Positions 1 to 8,694 of a stretch of 53,008 nucleotides of DNA are shown here, in pieces (positions within the stretch are counted from its first letter, which is position 1; each line of letters opens with the position of its first letter). Under the pieces are notes generated by a model. It searched no databases, was not told the origin of the DNA, and saw only the letters and a list, made by a program, of their open reading frames with translations. The DNA is from Bacteroidales bacterium. Its GTDB lineage: Bacteria > Bacteroidota > Bacteroidia > Bacteroidales > B18-G4. The DNA is taken from assembly GCA_018401355.1 (NCBI GenBank), contig JAGYLD010000009.1, forward strand, positions 1 through 53,008, read 5' to 3'. The translations under genes and the position numbers were made by a program.

Positions 1-1573
1 TATTTTCAAGTATTTTAACAGCTTTTTGTAAGGCTTCATCCGTTTGTGCAAAAACCATGTATGAGGCATTCGCATCCCACACATTCCTTGCCATCCAGGC
101 TTTTATCTGGGTCATTAGAACATCGCCCGAAGCCTCAAATCCTTCTTCATCAAATTCTACCCCTTCTTTTTCGCCAAGGTCGATGAATTCCTGAACAATT
201 TCATCGGTTATCTCAAAATTCTTTTTATAGTCTTCGGGTGTGGGAAATTTTTCAAGGATCTCTTCACGGTGATTGTTAACATAGGTTATGGTAAACTGAT
301 TCATAACCCCCTTACGCCTGATGTTGATGTAGTAATCAGAGATCCAGGTAGAATCCCAGGCAATAAAAATATCCGGCATTATACCACCACCTCCATAGAC
401 GATCCTGTTGCTGGGTGTATAGTATTTCAAAGAGTCAGGAAACCGGATACTGTCGGCATGTATCATCTCACCATTATCCCAACGTTCAATAAACTCCTTG
501 TAATAATCTTCGTATCCATTTTCGTATGGACGTTGTATGCTTCTTCCTGTAGGTGTATGATATCTGGCAGTAGTCAGGCGTATAACTGAGCCATCCATTA
601 ATGGGAATGGCCGCTGCACCAAACCTTTGCCAAAAGATCTCCTGCCAAGGATCAATCCACGGTCCCAGTCCTGAACAGCACCTGAAACGATCTCGCTGGC
701 TGAAGCAGATCCTTCATCGATCATCACGACCAAAGCTCCTTTTTCAAAACTACCAAGGGAAGTGGCATTAAAATCTTCTCTGGGACTTTTCAAACCCTCG
801 GTATAAACGATCAACCGGCCTTCCGGAAGAAATTCATCTGATAATTCAACTGCAGTCCCCAAATAACCTCCGGAGTTACCCCTCAGATCCAAAATCAGCT
901 TTTGCATTCCCTGGCTTTTTAAATCGGTAATGGACTCTTTAAATTCATCAATGGAAGTTTTGGAGAAACGGTTAAGCTTGATATAACCTATTTCAGGCTT
1001 GATCATATAGGTGGCATCAATGCTGTTTATGGGTATCTTATCCCGCAGGATAGTATAATCAATCAACTCTTTCTTACCCTTTCTGTAAATACTTACTACT
1101 ACTTCAGAGCCTTTTTCACCCCGAAGATGATCAAATACATACTGGTTGTCAATATCTTCACCAAAGGCATCTTCTCCGTCAATCTTTATGATCTTATCGC
1201 CTGCCATGATGCCAAGTCTTTCTGAGGGGCCTCCGGGAATGGGTGAAATCACAAGTATGGTATCCTGAAAGATCTGAAAGGTCACGCCTATTCCCTCAAA
1301 ACTCCCAACAAGTTGCTCCTCAGTACGTTCCAGATCCTCCTTCGGAATATATGATGAATGAGGGTCCAGCTCCTTCAAGGTTTCTATGATGGCATTATCT
1401 ACAAGATCATCCATATCTACAGAGTCTACATAAGTATAATCAATCAGTTGCAACACGCCGGCTATCTTTTGTATGTTCCCGCGTATCTCCTCCGATTGTG
1501 CATATCCTGAGGAATATAGAAAGAACAATGGAATCAGTAACCACAATTTCCTTAAACTTTGTTGAATTTTCAT
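1..1573 (-). CDS. S41 family C-terminal processing peptidase (partial, 3' end beyond window)
   Basis: The reading frame starts at ATG 1573-1571 and stays open to the window edge, giving about 524 residues without the C-terminus. It begins with a typical signal peptide (hydrophobic stretch ending in GYAQ), so the protease acts in the periplasm. A PDZ domain follows at about residues 85-180. The catalytic Ser/Lys dyad of carboxy-terminal processing proteases is visible: Ser291 in GSASASEI and Lys316 in FGKGLVQ, 25 residues apart as in the family. Such enzymes trim or degrade proteins after recognising their C-termini. A -7 element TATTTTTG lies at 1605-1612, about 30 bases upstream of the start. 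The substrate is unknown. The family call is secure. Confidence 0.93.
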   Translation of the reverse strand, partial: MKIQQSLRKLWLLIPLFFLYSSGYAQSEEIRGNIQKIAGVLQLIDYTYVDSVDMDDLVDNAIIETLKELDPHSSYIPKEDLERTEEQLVGSFEGIGVTFQIFQDTILVISPIPGGPSERLGIMAGDKIIKIDGEDAFGEDIDNQYVFDHLRGEKGSEVVVSIYRKGKKELIDYTILRDKIPINSIDATYMIKPEIGYIKLNRFSKTSIDEFKESITDLKSQGMQKLILDLRGNSGGYLGTAVELSDEFLPEGRLIVYTEGLKSPREDFNATSLGSFEKGALVVMIDEGSASASEIVSGAVQDWDRGLILGRRSFGKGLVQRPFPLMDGSVIRLTTARYHTPTGRSIQRPYENGYEDYYKEFIERWDNGEMIHADSIRFPDSLKYYTPSNRIVYGGGGIMPDIFIAWDSTWISDYYINIRRKGVMNQFTITYVNNHREEILEKFPTPEDYKKNFEITDEIVQEFIDLGEKEGVEFDEEGFEASGDVLMTQIKAWMARNVWDANASYMVFAQTDEALQKAVKILEN

Positions 1574-1604
1574 TTTAAAAAATATTTATACGATTGTTGA
1601 TTGT

Positions 1605-1612
1605 CAAAAATA
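1605..1612 (-). promoter_or_regulatory. Candidate -7 element for the S41 peptidase
   Basis: On the minus strand this reads TATTTTTG, matching the Bacteroidota -7 consensus TAnnTTTG. It sits about 30 bases before the start codon. I see no clear TTTG -33 box at the usual 19-base spacing, so this is a moderate prediction. Confidence 0.4.
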
Positions 1613-1643
1613 CAATTATTCTGGCGCCGGATTAATTGCCTGA

Positions 1644-3716
1644 TTAATATTCCAACAATTCTTTTGCTGTCTTGTATACTTTTTCAGCATTTGGCAAAAT
1701 CTCTTTTTCAAGGATCCTGTTGAATCCTACAGGAGTAAATTCTGAACCTACCCTGACTACCGGAGCATCAAGGCTTTCAAAAGCTTCGGAGGATATTAAT
1801 CCGGCTAGTTCACCGCCGAAACCCGCAAATACTTTATCTTCATGAACGATCAATGCCCTATTGGTTTTTCTGACCGATTCCAGGACAAGTGCCTTATCCA
1901 GGGGTACCAGTGATCTAAGGTCTATCACTTCAATTTCTTTTCCTGTTTCTTCTGCAATTTTGTTGGCTGCCTGAAGACAGAAATGGGTTGTATTACCATA
2001 AGTGATCATTGTCATATCTTTGCCTTCCCGCCGTATACGTGCAACGCCAAATGGAACCTCAAAGTCATCAGGCACCGTGGCTTCTGCAGATGGATCATTA
2101 TACAATGCTTTGGGCTCAAGGAAAATGGTTGGCCCGTGCGAACGAATGCTGGTTCTAAGCAAACCTGCTGCATCATCAGCAAAGGATGGATAAACAATTC
2201 TCAATCCCGGTAAAGTTGTCAATGCCCCCTCAATGGTCTGAGAGTGATATAGTCCGCCACCAATATAACCCCCGGATGCAAGTCGGATCGTCACATTTGC
2301 AGAAAACTTACCGTTGCTTCTCCAATAATCATGGGAAAGTTCAATCAATTGCTCCATAGCCGGCCAGAAATAGTCTGCAAACTCCGCCCCTTCTACCACG
2401 ATGCGGATCTTATCGCTGAATCGGCTCATTCCATTAGCGGTACCAACAATGTAATCCTCAGCAATTGGTGCGTTAAAAACCCTTTGCCTGCCAAATTCCT
2501 GTTGCATCCCTTTAGTGACATTGAAAATACCGCCTTTTTCTTTGTTTGCAACATCCTGTCCCCAAATAAAAGTATCGGGATTATTACGAAACTCAGCTTT
2601 TAAGGTGGTATTCAAGGCTTCAATGAACCGCATTTTCTTTCCATCATCATTAAGTTGCAAGCCGGCAGTATATTTTTCAGGCTTATAAGGCTCAGGCAAA
2701 ACAAACTGATGAATGCTTTCAGGATCCGGGTCAGGCATAGTAATAACCTTCTTATGGGCAGTGCTGATCTCTTTCTTTGCTCTTTTATCAAGGTCATCCA
2801 AATCAGTTTCAGTAAAAATCCCTGAATATATCAGGCGCTCCCGGAACCTTTGAAGCGGGTCCTGTCCTTTCACTGAAAGAAGTTCATTTGCATCCCGGTA
2901 TAAATCTTGTCTGTCACTATTGGAATGGGATCCAATACGTACACAGTTTGCATGAACGATGACCGGCACCTCCTGTTCTTTTACGACCTTCTTTGCCAGT
3001 GTCATTGCATTCATGGAATTGATAACATCCAGGCCGTTACAGTATATGATCTCAAGGTTCTTAAAACCTTCAAAGTTAGTCGCAGCACGTGGGTTGGCAG
3101 TCTGATCCTTTTTGGGTACTGAAATTCCATAGTCATTATCCTGGAATACAAAGATCACCGGCAACCTTTCATTGCTAGCTCCGTTAATGGCTTCATAGAC
3201 ATAGCCCTCAGATGTAGAAGACTCTCCCTGTGAAGATATTGCAACCGCGTCTGCACCGTAATATTTGATAGCCCTGGCCACACCAACAGCATGTTGTGTA
3301 TGGTTTCCTGTACAAGATGAAACGTTATGGATATTCCATTCAGGCTTGGCAAAGTGATTCGACATGTGGCGCCCGCCACTGGCAATATCATCTTTTTTCG
3401 ACAAACCGTTCAGGATGATCTCCTCAGCAGTCAAACCTGCCGAAATGGTGGTCAACATATCCCGGTAATAAGGAAACAAATGATCTTTCTCTTTTTCAAA
3501 GATCTGGCCGATTGCCAGTTGAATCCCATCATGTCCGGCATATGGTGCATGATATGACCATCCCAGTGCCTGCTTCAAATAATTGGGAGCCTTGTTATCG
3601 AGTTGCCTGCCCATGGTCATAAGGTAATACCAACGCCCCAGAAGCTCCTTGTCAGTTGATTTCAGATGAAATACCCTATCTTCTTTCCTGATTTTTAAAC
3701 GTTTGTTTCTGTGCAT
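1644..3716 (-). CDS. Fused E1 alpha/beta subunit of a 2-oxoacid (branched-chain type) dehydrogenase
   Basis: This 690-residue protein joins E1 alpha (about 1-330) and E1 beta (about 350-690), which are separate subunits in many bacteria. E1 is the thiamine-diphosphate decarboxylase of pyruvate or branched-chain 2-oxoacid dehydrogenase complexes. The TPP/Mg motif is a variant: GESSTSEG at 164-171 and DND at 193-195, where the usual form is GDG...NN. The loop SHSNSDRQ at 263-270 resembles the HHSTSDD loop of branched-chain E1. Glu420 in APIAED matches the catalytic glutamate of E1 beta. No E2 or E3 gene is nearby, so the partner subunits must be elsewhere. I favour 2-oxoisovalerate dehydrogenase over pyruvate dehydrogenase, without certainty on substrate. 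It is followed on the same strand by the unrelated S41 gene. Confidence 0.88.
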   Translation of the reverse strand: MHRNKRLKIRKEDRVFHLKSTDKELLGRWYYLMTMGRQLDNKAPNYLKQALGWSYHAPYAGHDGIQLAIGQIFEKEKDHLFPYYRDMLTTISAGLTAEEIILNGLSKKDDIASGGRHMSNHFAKPEWNIHNVSSCTGNHTQHAVGVARAIKYYGADAVAISSQGESSTSEGYVYEAINGASNERLPVIFVFQDNDYGISVPKKDQTANPRAATNFEGFKNLEIIYCNGLDVINSMNAMTLAKKVVKEQEVPVIVHANCVRIGSHSNSDRQDLYRDANELLSVKGQDPLQRFRERLIYSGIFTETDLDDLDKRAKKEISTAHKKVITMPDPDPESIHQFVLPEPYKPEKYTAGLQLNDDGKKMRFIEALNTTLKAEFRNNPDTFIWGQDVANKEKGGIFNVTKGMQQEFGRQRVFNAPIAEDYIVGTANGMSRFSDKIRIVVEGAEFADYFWPAMEQLIELSHDYWRSNGKFSANVTIRLASGGYIGGGLYHSQTIEGALTTLPGLRIVYPSFADDAAGLLRTSIRSHGPTIFLEPKALYNDPSAEATVPDDFEVPFGVARIRREGKDMTMITYGNTTHFCLQAANKIAEETGKEIEVIDLRSLVPLDKALVLESVRKTNRALIVHEDKVFAGFGGELAGLISSEAFESLDAPVVRVGSEFTPVGFNRILEKEILPNAEKVYKTAKELLEY

Positions 3717-3789
3717 TACATATCGAATTTATCTATACAACAATCTACAATGCATTTTGTTATGCCCATATAATGAAGAATAAGTCGTC

Positions 3790-4593
3790 CTAACAAATCA
3801 AATCACCGTAATGTTCAGGTCTTCTGTCGTCAATAACATGGTTCCGTTTTGTAATGAATTTGTTATCTGTTTCAGCCAGGTCTATTTCCTGAGAATAAAG
3901 CAGAGTTTCATTTTTGGAGGCTACATATAATATATCACCCTCAGGGTCGGTAATAAAGGACTGACCGGTAAATGTCAATCCCCTTTCTTCGCCTGTACGG
4001 TTACAGGTGATGATAAAGTACCGGTTGATGATGCTCATAGGAGGCACCACTCTTTGTGCATAAGGTGTTACAAGGTTGGAAGGATGACAAACAAGTTCAG
4101 CCCCGTTTAGTCCAAGTACACGCCAGGCTTCAGGAAACATATAATCAAAACAAACCAGTATCCCGATATTCCCAGCCTCGGTATTAAAAACATTGAAGCC
4201 CAGGTCACCCGGAGTAAAATAATCCTTTTCATCCATAAAGAGATGAATTTTCCTGTATTTACCTATATAACCTTGGGGTCCTGTTAAAACAGCAGTGTTA
4301 AAAATCCTGTCGTGATCCCGCTCATTAAATCCGGATACAATAAACATATTTCTTTTCCTTGATGTTTCTGTAAGAAACTCTATAAATGAGCTTTCTTGCA
4401 ATGTTTCCGAGAAACTGAACGCCTCAGCATGTGAAGAAAAATTATAACCGGAGTTGGCCAATTCCGGCAACACCAATATTTCAGGCAGGTCTTTCTGATT
4501 AAACAAATTTTCTAGGAATTTTGTATTGCCAACTGAATTCCCCAGTTCCGGACAAAACTGTACAAACCCTGCGTTGATTTTTCGGTTTTTCAT
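3790..4593 (-). CDS. Nitrilase-superfamily carbon-nitrogen hydrolase
   Basis: This 267-residue cytosolic protein is of usual length for a single-domain CN hydrolase. The catalytic triad is present: Glu44 in VLPEL, Lys115 in YRKIHLF and Cys148 in LVCFDYMFPE. The family hydrolyses amides or nitriles; N-carbamoylputrescine amidase, omega-amidase and aliphatic amidase are all possible, and I cannot choose among them. Its start overlaps the tsaC stop by four bases, so translation is probably coupled. It appears to be the last gene of a dapD-GT9-tsaC-amidase run, although the E1 gene lies only 73 bases downstream on the same strand. Confidence 0.87.
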   Translation of the reverse strand: MKNRKINAGFVQFCPELGNSVGNTKFLENLFNQKDLPEILVLPELANSGYNFSSHAEAFSFSETLQESSFIEFLTETSRKRNMFIVSGFNERDHDRIFNTAVLTGPQGYIGKYRKIHLFMDEKDYFTPGDLGFNVFNTEAGNIGILVCFDYMFPEAWRVLGLNGAELVCHPSNLVTPYAQRVVPPMSIINRYFIITCNRTGEERGLTFTGQSFITDPEGDILYVASKNETLLYSQEIDLAETDNKFITKRNHVIDDRRPEHYGDLIC

Positions 4594-5153
4594 TCCCTGA
4601 TGACTTTAAATGCTCCGTTGACTTCAATTTTTATTATCCTGGAAGGCCTGTTGAATGAAACATCAGCCCGATGCAGGTCAACAACATAATCCACCCCATC
4701 CAGTATCTTTTTTGATATTTTACTGAACAAGATTGGGTTTGGCTCTCCTGAAATATTGGCAGAAGTAGAAACTATAGGCTTTCCAAATTCCCGGATCAAT
4801 GCTTCACAAAACTCATCCCTTATAATCCTGATGGCTATGGTTTTATCCTCTGCAATAACATTTTTTGACAGATTTTTTGCTCCGGGAAAGATAATTGTAA
4901 GAGGAGTCGTAATGCTATCAATGAGATCATAAGCGATTCCGGGAACAACCTCAACATACTTTTCAAGCTTATCTGCATTATCAAGCAAAACGATAAGGCT
5001 TTTCTTAGCTACCCTTTGTTTGATCCTATACACTTTTTCTACAGCACGGTAACTGGTAGCATCACATCCGATACCCCAAATGGTGTCTGTTGGGTATAAG
5101 ATGGTTTTTCCTTTAGATAAAAACTCAACAGTTTTCAGGACTTCCTGTTCCAT
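4590..5153 (-). CDS. tsaC: Threonylcarbamoyl-AMP synthase (Sua5/YciO/YrdC family)
   Basis: This 187-residue protein is a stand-alone YrdC domain. It is expected to make threonylcarbamoyl-adenylate from threonine, bicarbonate and ATP, the first step of the t6A37 tRNA modification. The N-terminal motif YPTDTIWGIGCDA, the KKSLIVLL strand and STSANISG near residue 130 are family hallmarks. The length fits TsaC rather than the longer Sua5, which carries an extra C-terminal domain. It lies three bases after the GT9 gene and overlaps the amidase gene. YciO-type paralogs share the fold and do not function the same way, so the symbol is assigned by similarity only. Confidence 0.85.
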   Translation of the reverse strand: MEQEVLKTVEFLSKGKTILYPTDTIWGIGCDATSYRAVEKVYRIKQRVAKKSLIVLLDNADKLEKYVEVVPGIAYDLIDSITTPLTIIFPGAKNLSKNVIAEDKTIAIRIIRDEFCEALIREFGKPIVSTSANISGEPNPILFSKISKKILDGVDYVVDLHRADVSFNRPSRIIKIEVNGAFKVIRE

Positions 5154-5156
5154 AAG

Positions 5157-6143
5157 TTATATTCGGCTAAGCAGTTTATCAGTCTTTACAGTAAAGGCAC
5201 AATCAAAATGCTTTTCAGGGCATTTATTATATCCGTGTAAACCACAGGGCCTGCATTTTAAATCTTTATCGGTCTCAATGATAACCGCATCATCGGATAG
5301 CGGACCGAAGCCAAAAGCAGGAACCGTTGAACAAAAGATCGCTGTCACAGGGGCATTCACAGCAGATGCAAGGTGCAACGGGGCCGAATCATTAACAAAG
5401 TTCATCCTGGCATCTTTCATGAGTGCAGCTGTTTCAAGCAACGAAAACTTTCCTGCTAAATTAAGACAAAAAGAATGGCCTGACTGTTCAATAATATGAT
5501 CAATTTGATTTTTATCCTGTGGAGAACCAATAAAATATATGTGCAATTTACTGTCAGCACAATGAACAAAATCTATCCATTTTTCAGCCGGATACTGTTT
5601 TGTGTACCATAATGATGCTGGCGCTATGCAAATATATTCACTTGTTTTGTATTGAGAAACCTTTGCATTGTCTTTCCGGGATGGATAAAGCCTGACTTTC
5701 CCGGGTTTGTCTCCGGTAAGATCTTTTATTAGCTCATGGTTCCGCTCAACTTCATGTTTACCCATTTTCCGTATGGTATGTTTTATCCGCTTCCCAAACA
5801 GAAGGGAAAAAGGATTTTTGTTGAATCCCCTGGTTTGCCCTGCGCCTGACAATGCTGTAAAAAATCCTGTCAATGCAAACCTCTGAATATTGATAACATA
5901 ATCATACTTTTCATAATAAACCATATTCAGGATCTCAAATAAGTTTTTGAATTTCCTGTTTTTCTTATCCCAGGTATACACTTTATGAACGAATGGATGG
6001 GCAATAAACAGCGATTCCATACCGCTTTTCACAAGGATATCAATGTTTGCATCCTGATAGTGTTCATGAAGTTTTTCGAGCAATGATGTGGACAAGATAA
6101 CATCGCCAATAGAAGCAGTTTGTATAACCAGGAATTTGGGCAT
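5157..6143 (-). CDS. Glycosyltransferase family 9 (heptosyltransferase-like)
   Basis: This 328-residue protein resembles ADP-heptose:LPS heptosyltransferases, which add sugars to the LPS core at the inner face of the inner membrane. The N-terminus (FLVIQTASIGDVIL) is the typical GT9 opening. The C-terminal half has YICIAPAS near 170 and the FVNDSAPLHLASA nucleotide-sugar motif near 250. Several late cysteines (CRPCGLHGYNKC, then FDC) match the common C-terminal loop of GT9 enzymes. The sugar donor is not certain. The gene is 27 bases downstream of dapD and 3 bases upstream of tsaC, which suggests one transcript. Confidence 0.87.
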   Translation of the reverse strand: MPKFLVIQTASIGDVILSTSLLEKLHEHYQDANIDILVKSGMESLFIAHPFVHKVYTWDKKNRKFKNLFEILNMVYYEKYDYVINIQRFALTGFFTALSGAGQTRGFNKNPFSLLFGKRIKHTIRKMGKHEVERNHELIKDLTGDKPGKVRLYPSRKDNAKVSQYKTSEYICIAPASLWYTKQYPAEKWIDFVHCADSKLHIYFIGSPQDKNQIDHIIEQSGHSFCLNLAGKFSLLETAALMKDARMNFVNDSAPLHLASAVNAPVTAIFCSTVPAFGFGPLSDDAVIIETDKDLKCRPCGLHGYNKCPEKHFDCAFTVKTDKLLSRI

Positions 6144-6170
6144 ATTTGAAGCTAATATTTCTTTCCAGGA

Positions 6171-6989
6171 TCAAACAACCACGTCATAATCCCTTAATGC
6201 TTGGTTTAAAGAAGTTTTTTTATCGGTTGAATCATTACGTTTGCCAATGATCAGGCTACAGGGAACATTATAATTACCAGCAGGAAATTCCTTGTTAAAC
6301 ATTCCTGGAATTACAACAGATCTGGCCGGGACCCTGCCCTTGTATTCAACAGGGATATTTCCTGTCACATCAATGATTTTCGTAGACATCGTTAACACAA
6401 CATTGGCTCCAAGGACGGCTTCTTCTTCTATCATCACTCCTTCCACAACAACGGAACGGGAGCCAATAAAGCAATTGTCTTCTATGATCACCGGTTTAGC
6501 CTGAACTGGTTCCAGAACACCTCCAATACCCACTCCACCGCTCAAATGCACATTCTTACCAATTTGCGCACAGGACCCCACTGTTGCCCAGGTATCCACC
6601 ATGGTACCAACATCAACATAGGCACCAATGTTTACATATGAAGGCATCATCACTACGCCCCTGGCAATAAAAGAGCCATATCGGGCTATAGCGTGAGGAA
6701 CAACTCTGACATTCAACTTATCGTATCCCTTTTTTAGATCAATTTTATCATGAAACTCAAAAGGCCCCACACGACTTAACTGCATTTCCTGTATTGGAAA
6801 ATAAAGTATTACGGCCTTTTTCACCCAATCATTAACCTCCCATCCATCCCTTGTCTTTTCTGCAACACGGATTATTCCTTTGTCAAGCAATTCAACAACT
6901 TCTTTGATGGCTAATCTGTATGTTTCTTTGCCTAACAAATCCCTGTGATCCCAGGCCTTCTCAACAATTTCCTGTATTTTCTGATACAT
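6171..6989 (-). CDS. dapD: 2,3,4,5-tetrahydropyridine-2,6-dicarboxylate N-succinyltransferase
   Basis: This 272-residue enzyme catalyses the succinyl-CoA-dependent step of the succinylase branch of diaminopimelate and lysine biosynthesis. Its product feeds peptidoglycan. Residues about 110-215 form a left-handed beta-helix of hexapeptide repeats, including NIGAYVDVGTMVDTWATVGS and the LSGGVGIGGVLEP loop, both typical of DapD. Full length agrees with the family. It is the first gene of a minus-strand run with the GT9, tsaC and amidase genes, and is divergent from ruvX. A -7 element (TAATTTTG) lies 20 bases upstream at 7009-7016. Confidence 0.95.
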   Translation of the reverse strand: MYQKIQEIVEKAWDHRDLLGKETYRLAIKEVVELLDKGIIRVAEKTRDGWEVNDWVKKAVILYFPIQEMQLSRVGPFEFHDKIDLKKGYDKLNVRVVPHAIARYGSFIARGVVMMPSYVNIGAYVDVGTMVDTWATVGSCAQIGKNVHLSGGVGIGGVLEPVQAKPVIIEDNCFIGSRSVVVEGVMIEEEAVLGANVVLTMSTKIIDVTGNIPVEYKGRVPARSVVIPGMFNKEFPAGNYNVPCSLIIGKRNDSTDKKTSLNQALRDYDVVV

Positions 6990-7008
6990 AATGTTTTTCG
7001 GATATGCT

Positions 7009-7016
7009 CAAAATTA
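7009..7016 (-). promoter_or_regulatory. Candidate -7 element for dapD
   Basis: The minus strand reads TAATTTTG, a match to TAnnTTTG, about 20 bases upstream of the dapD ATG. The -33 box is not convincing. A second match, TAACTTTG, lies slightly further upstream on the same strand. Confidence 0.4.
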
Positions 7017-7048
7017 GCCAATTTTTACAAAGTTATCGAAGTTCTTTA

Positions 7049-7056
7049 TAATTTTG
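7049..7056 (+). promoter_or_regulatory. Candidate -7 element for ruvX-def
   Basis: The plus strand reads TAATTTTG, matching TAnnTTTG, in the short divergent region between dapD and ruvX. A good -33 TTTG is not visible at 19 bases. Transcription would begin near 7062, about 30 bases before ruvX. Confidence 0.35.
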
Positions 7057-7093
7057 TTCTCAATAAGCCTTCATCAATAAAAATATCTTTATT

Positions 7094-7522
7094 TTGGGAA
7101 GAATAATGGCCATTGATTACGGAAGAAAGCGTGTAGGTATTGCTGTTACCGACGAATTACAAATGATCAGCAATGCACTTACCACTGTTCATTCCAAAGA
7201 TATCTTTGCATTTCTGAAGAAATATCTTTCTGAAGAGAATGTAGAAACAATTGTTGTTGGCGAGCCAAGAAAAATGGATAATACACATTCAGAATCTGAA
7301 CAATTTATCGGGCCGTTCGTTAAGAATTTGCATAAACTTTATCCGGAAACGAAGATAGAAAGGTTCGATGAGCGTTTTACTTCTAAAATGGCATTTCAAA
7401 CCATGATTGACTCAGGTATTAACAAAAAAGCCAGACAGGACAAGGGCACCATTGATAAGATCAGTGCAACCATTCTTCTTCAGTCATTTATGGAATCAAA
7501 ACAAATATCAGGAAAACACTAA
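7094..7522 (+). CDS. ruvX: Holliday junction resolvase-like protein RuvX (YqgF)
   Basis: This 142-residue RNase H-fold protein belongs to the YqgF/RuvX family, which has been linked to Holliday-junction resolution and to 16S rRNA 5' processing. The N-terminal acidic strand MAIDYGRKRVGIAVTD, the mid-protein VVGEPRK and the ERFDERFTS motif are present. I use the TTG at 7094 rather than ATG 7106, because homologs typically begin with M-G-R-I before the AIDYG strand and those residues are encoded here; the ATG remains possible. It lies 11 bases ahead of def. Confidence 0.88.
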   Translation: MGRIMAIDYGRKRVGIAVTDELQMISNALTTVHSKDIFAFLKKYLSEENVETIVVGEPRKMDNTHSESEQFIGPFVKNLHKLYPETKIERFDERFTSKMAFQTMIDSGINKKARQDKGTIDKISATILLQSFMESKQISGKH

Positions 7523-7533
7523 AAACAACTATT

Positions 7534-8112
7534 ATGTTACCCGTTGTTGCATACGGACACCCAACCCTCAGAAAGGTTTCGCAGGAAATCGACAAGGATT
7601 ACCCTGATTTGGAAAACCTGATTGACGCCATGTTTGAAACCATGTACGAATCTGTTGGAATTGGGCTTGCTGCTCCCCAGGTTAATAAATCCATCAGGCT
7701 TTTCATAGCAGATGCTACACAATATGAAGATGAGATCCCTGAAGCCAGGGGGTTTAAAAAAGTCTTTATCAACCCACAGATTATCGAAACAAGCGGAGAG
7801 CCTGTTTCACTGGATGAAGGATGCCTGAGTATTCCTCTTATCAGGGAAGAAGTGACCAGAGATAACACTGTGAGAATACAATATTACGATAAAGACTGGC
7901 AATTTCATGACGATACATACAATGGATATGTTGCAAGGATCATCCAGCATGAATATGATCACCTTGAAGGAATACTGTTCACCGATAAGATCAACCCACT
8001 TCGGAAGGCACTGATCAAAAAAAAGCTGAATGATATTTCAAAAGGTAAGATCAAGGTAGATTACAAGATGATTTTTCCCTCACAAAAGAAAAAATTAACC
8101 CGATCATATTAA
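7534..8112 (+). CDS. def: Peptide deformylase
   Basis: This 192-residue metalloenzyme removes the N-formyl group from nascent proteins. All three family motifs are present: GIGLAAPQ at 43-50, EGCLSIP with metal ligand Cys97, and QHEYDHLEG with His139, catalytic Glu140 and His143. Length is normal for a type 1 enzyme, with a short basic C-terminal extension (KKKLTRSY). It lies between ruvX and a TPR lipoprotein with gaps of 11 and 15 bases, so the three genes are probably one transcript. Confidence 0.97.
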   Translation: MLPVVAYGHPTLRKVSQEIDKDYPDLENLIDAMFETMYESVGIGLAAPQVNKSIRLFIADATQYEDEIPEARGFKKVFINPQIIETSGEPVSLDEGCLSIPLIREEVTRDNTVRIQYYDKDWQFHDDTYNGYVARIIQHEYDHLEGILFTDKINPLRKALIKKKLNDISKGKIKVDYKMIFPSQKKKLTRSY

Positions 8113-8127
8113 CCAAGCTCTGTTAAA

Positions 8128-8664
8128 ATGAACACCAAAAACTATTTTTTCACAATCTTCATCCTTGTTTTTCTTATTTCCTGTGGTCCATCAAAGAATG
8201 ATTCAATCCAGGGGATCAGCGAAAAGGAAGATGCCCTTTTTAATGAAAAGGGAGGCATGACAAGCCTCGACAAAGCCAATGAACTTGTCGTTATGTATAT
8301 TGAATTTGCAGATCAGTACCCTGAGGATTCCATGGCTGCCGAGTACATTTTCAAAGGGGCAGACATTTCAATGAACATCAATCAGCCTCAACAGGCCATC
8401 GACCTGTATGACAGGATCATCAACGATTATCCTGATTTCAGAAAGGCCCCTGAATGTCTATTCCTAAAGGGATATGTATATGAAAACTATTTCAATGATC
8501 TGGATCAGGCACGGGCCATTTACACCGAGTTCATTGAAAAGTACCCTGAAAATGATTTTGCCGATGATGCACAAATATCAATCAACAATCTGGGTAAATC
8601 ACCGGAAGAATTGATTCAGGAATTTGAAGAAAAAATGAAAGCCCAACAAGACGGGCAGGAATAA
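8128..8664 (+). CDS. TPR-containing lipoprotein
   Basis: This 178-residue protein starts with a lipoprotein signal peptide. The lipobox is LISC, with Cys19 as the expected lipidated residue. The rest is helical and holds tetratricopeptide-like repeats at about 55-160, with phrases such as YDRIINDYPDF and YTEFIEKYPEND. The repeat style resembles the YbgF/CpoB and BamD-like TPR families, which act as periplasmic scaffolds, but I cannot assign a specific partner. It is the last gene before a strong terminator. The function is unknown. Confidence 0.75.
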   Translation: MNTKNYFFTIFILVFLISCGPSKNDSIQGISEKEDALFNEKGGMTSLDKANELVVMYIEFADQYPEDSMAAEYIFKGADISMNINQPQQAIDLYDRIINDYPDFRKAPECLFLKGYVYENYFNDLDQARAIYTEFIEKYPENDFADDAQISINNLGKSPEELIQEFEEKMKAQQDGQE

Positions 8665-8693
8665 AAAAAAGCGCTCTGAGGAGCGCTTTTTTT
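8663..8693. terminator. Bidirectional intrinsic terminator between the TPR lipoprotein and rny
   Basis: The stem GCGCTC (8671-8676) and GAGCGC (8681-8686) closes a TGAG loop. It is flanked by eight A on the left and seven T on the right. This gives a U-tract on either strand, so it can end both converging transcripts. It overlaps the lipoprotein stop and ends two bases from the rny stop codon. Confidence 0.9.
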
Positions 8694-8694
8694 C

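Noticed and set aside
269-589. 106-codon plus-strand reading frame
   Set aside because: It lies entirely inside the S41 peptidase on the other strand, which has clear catalytic motifs; a shadow frame.
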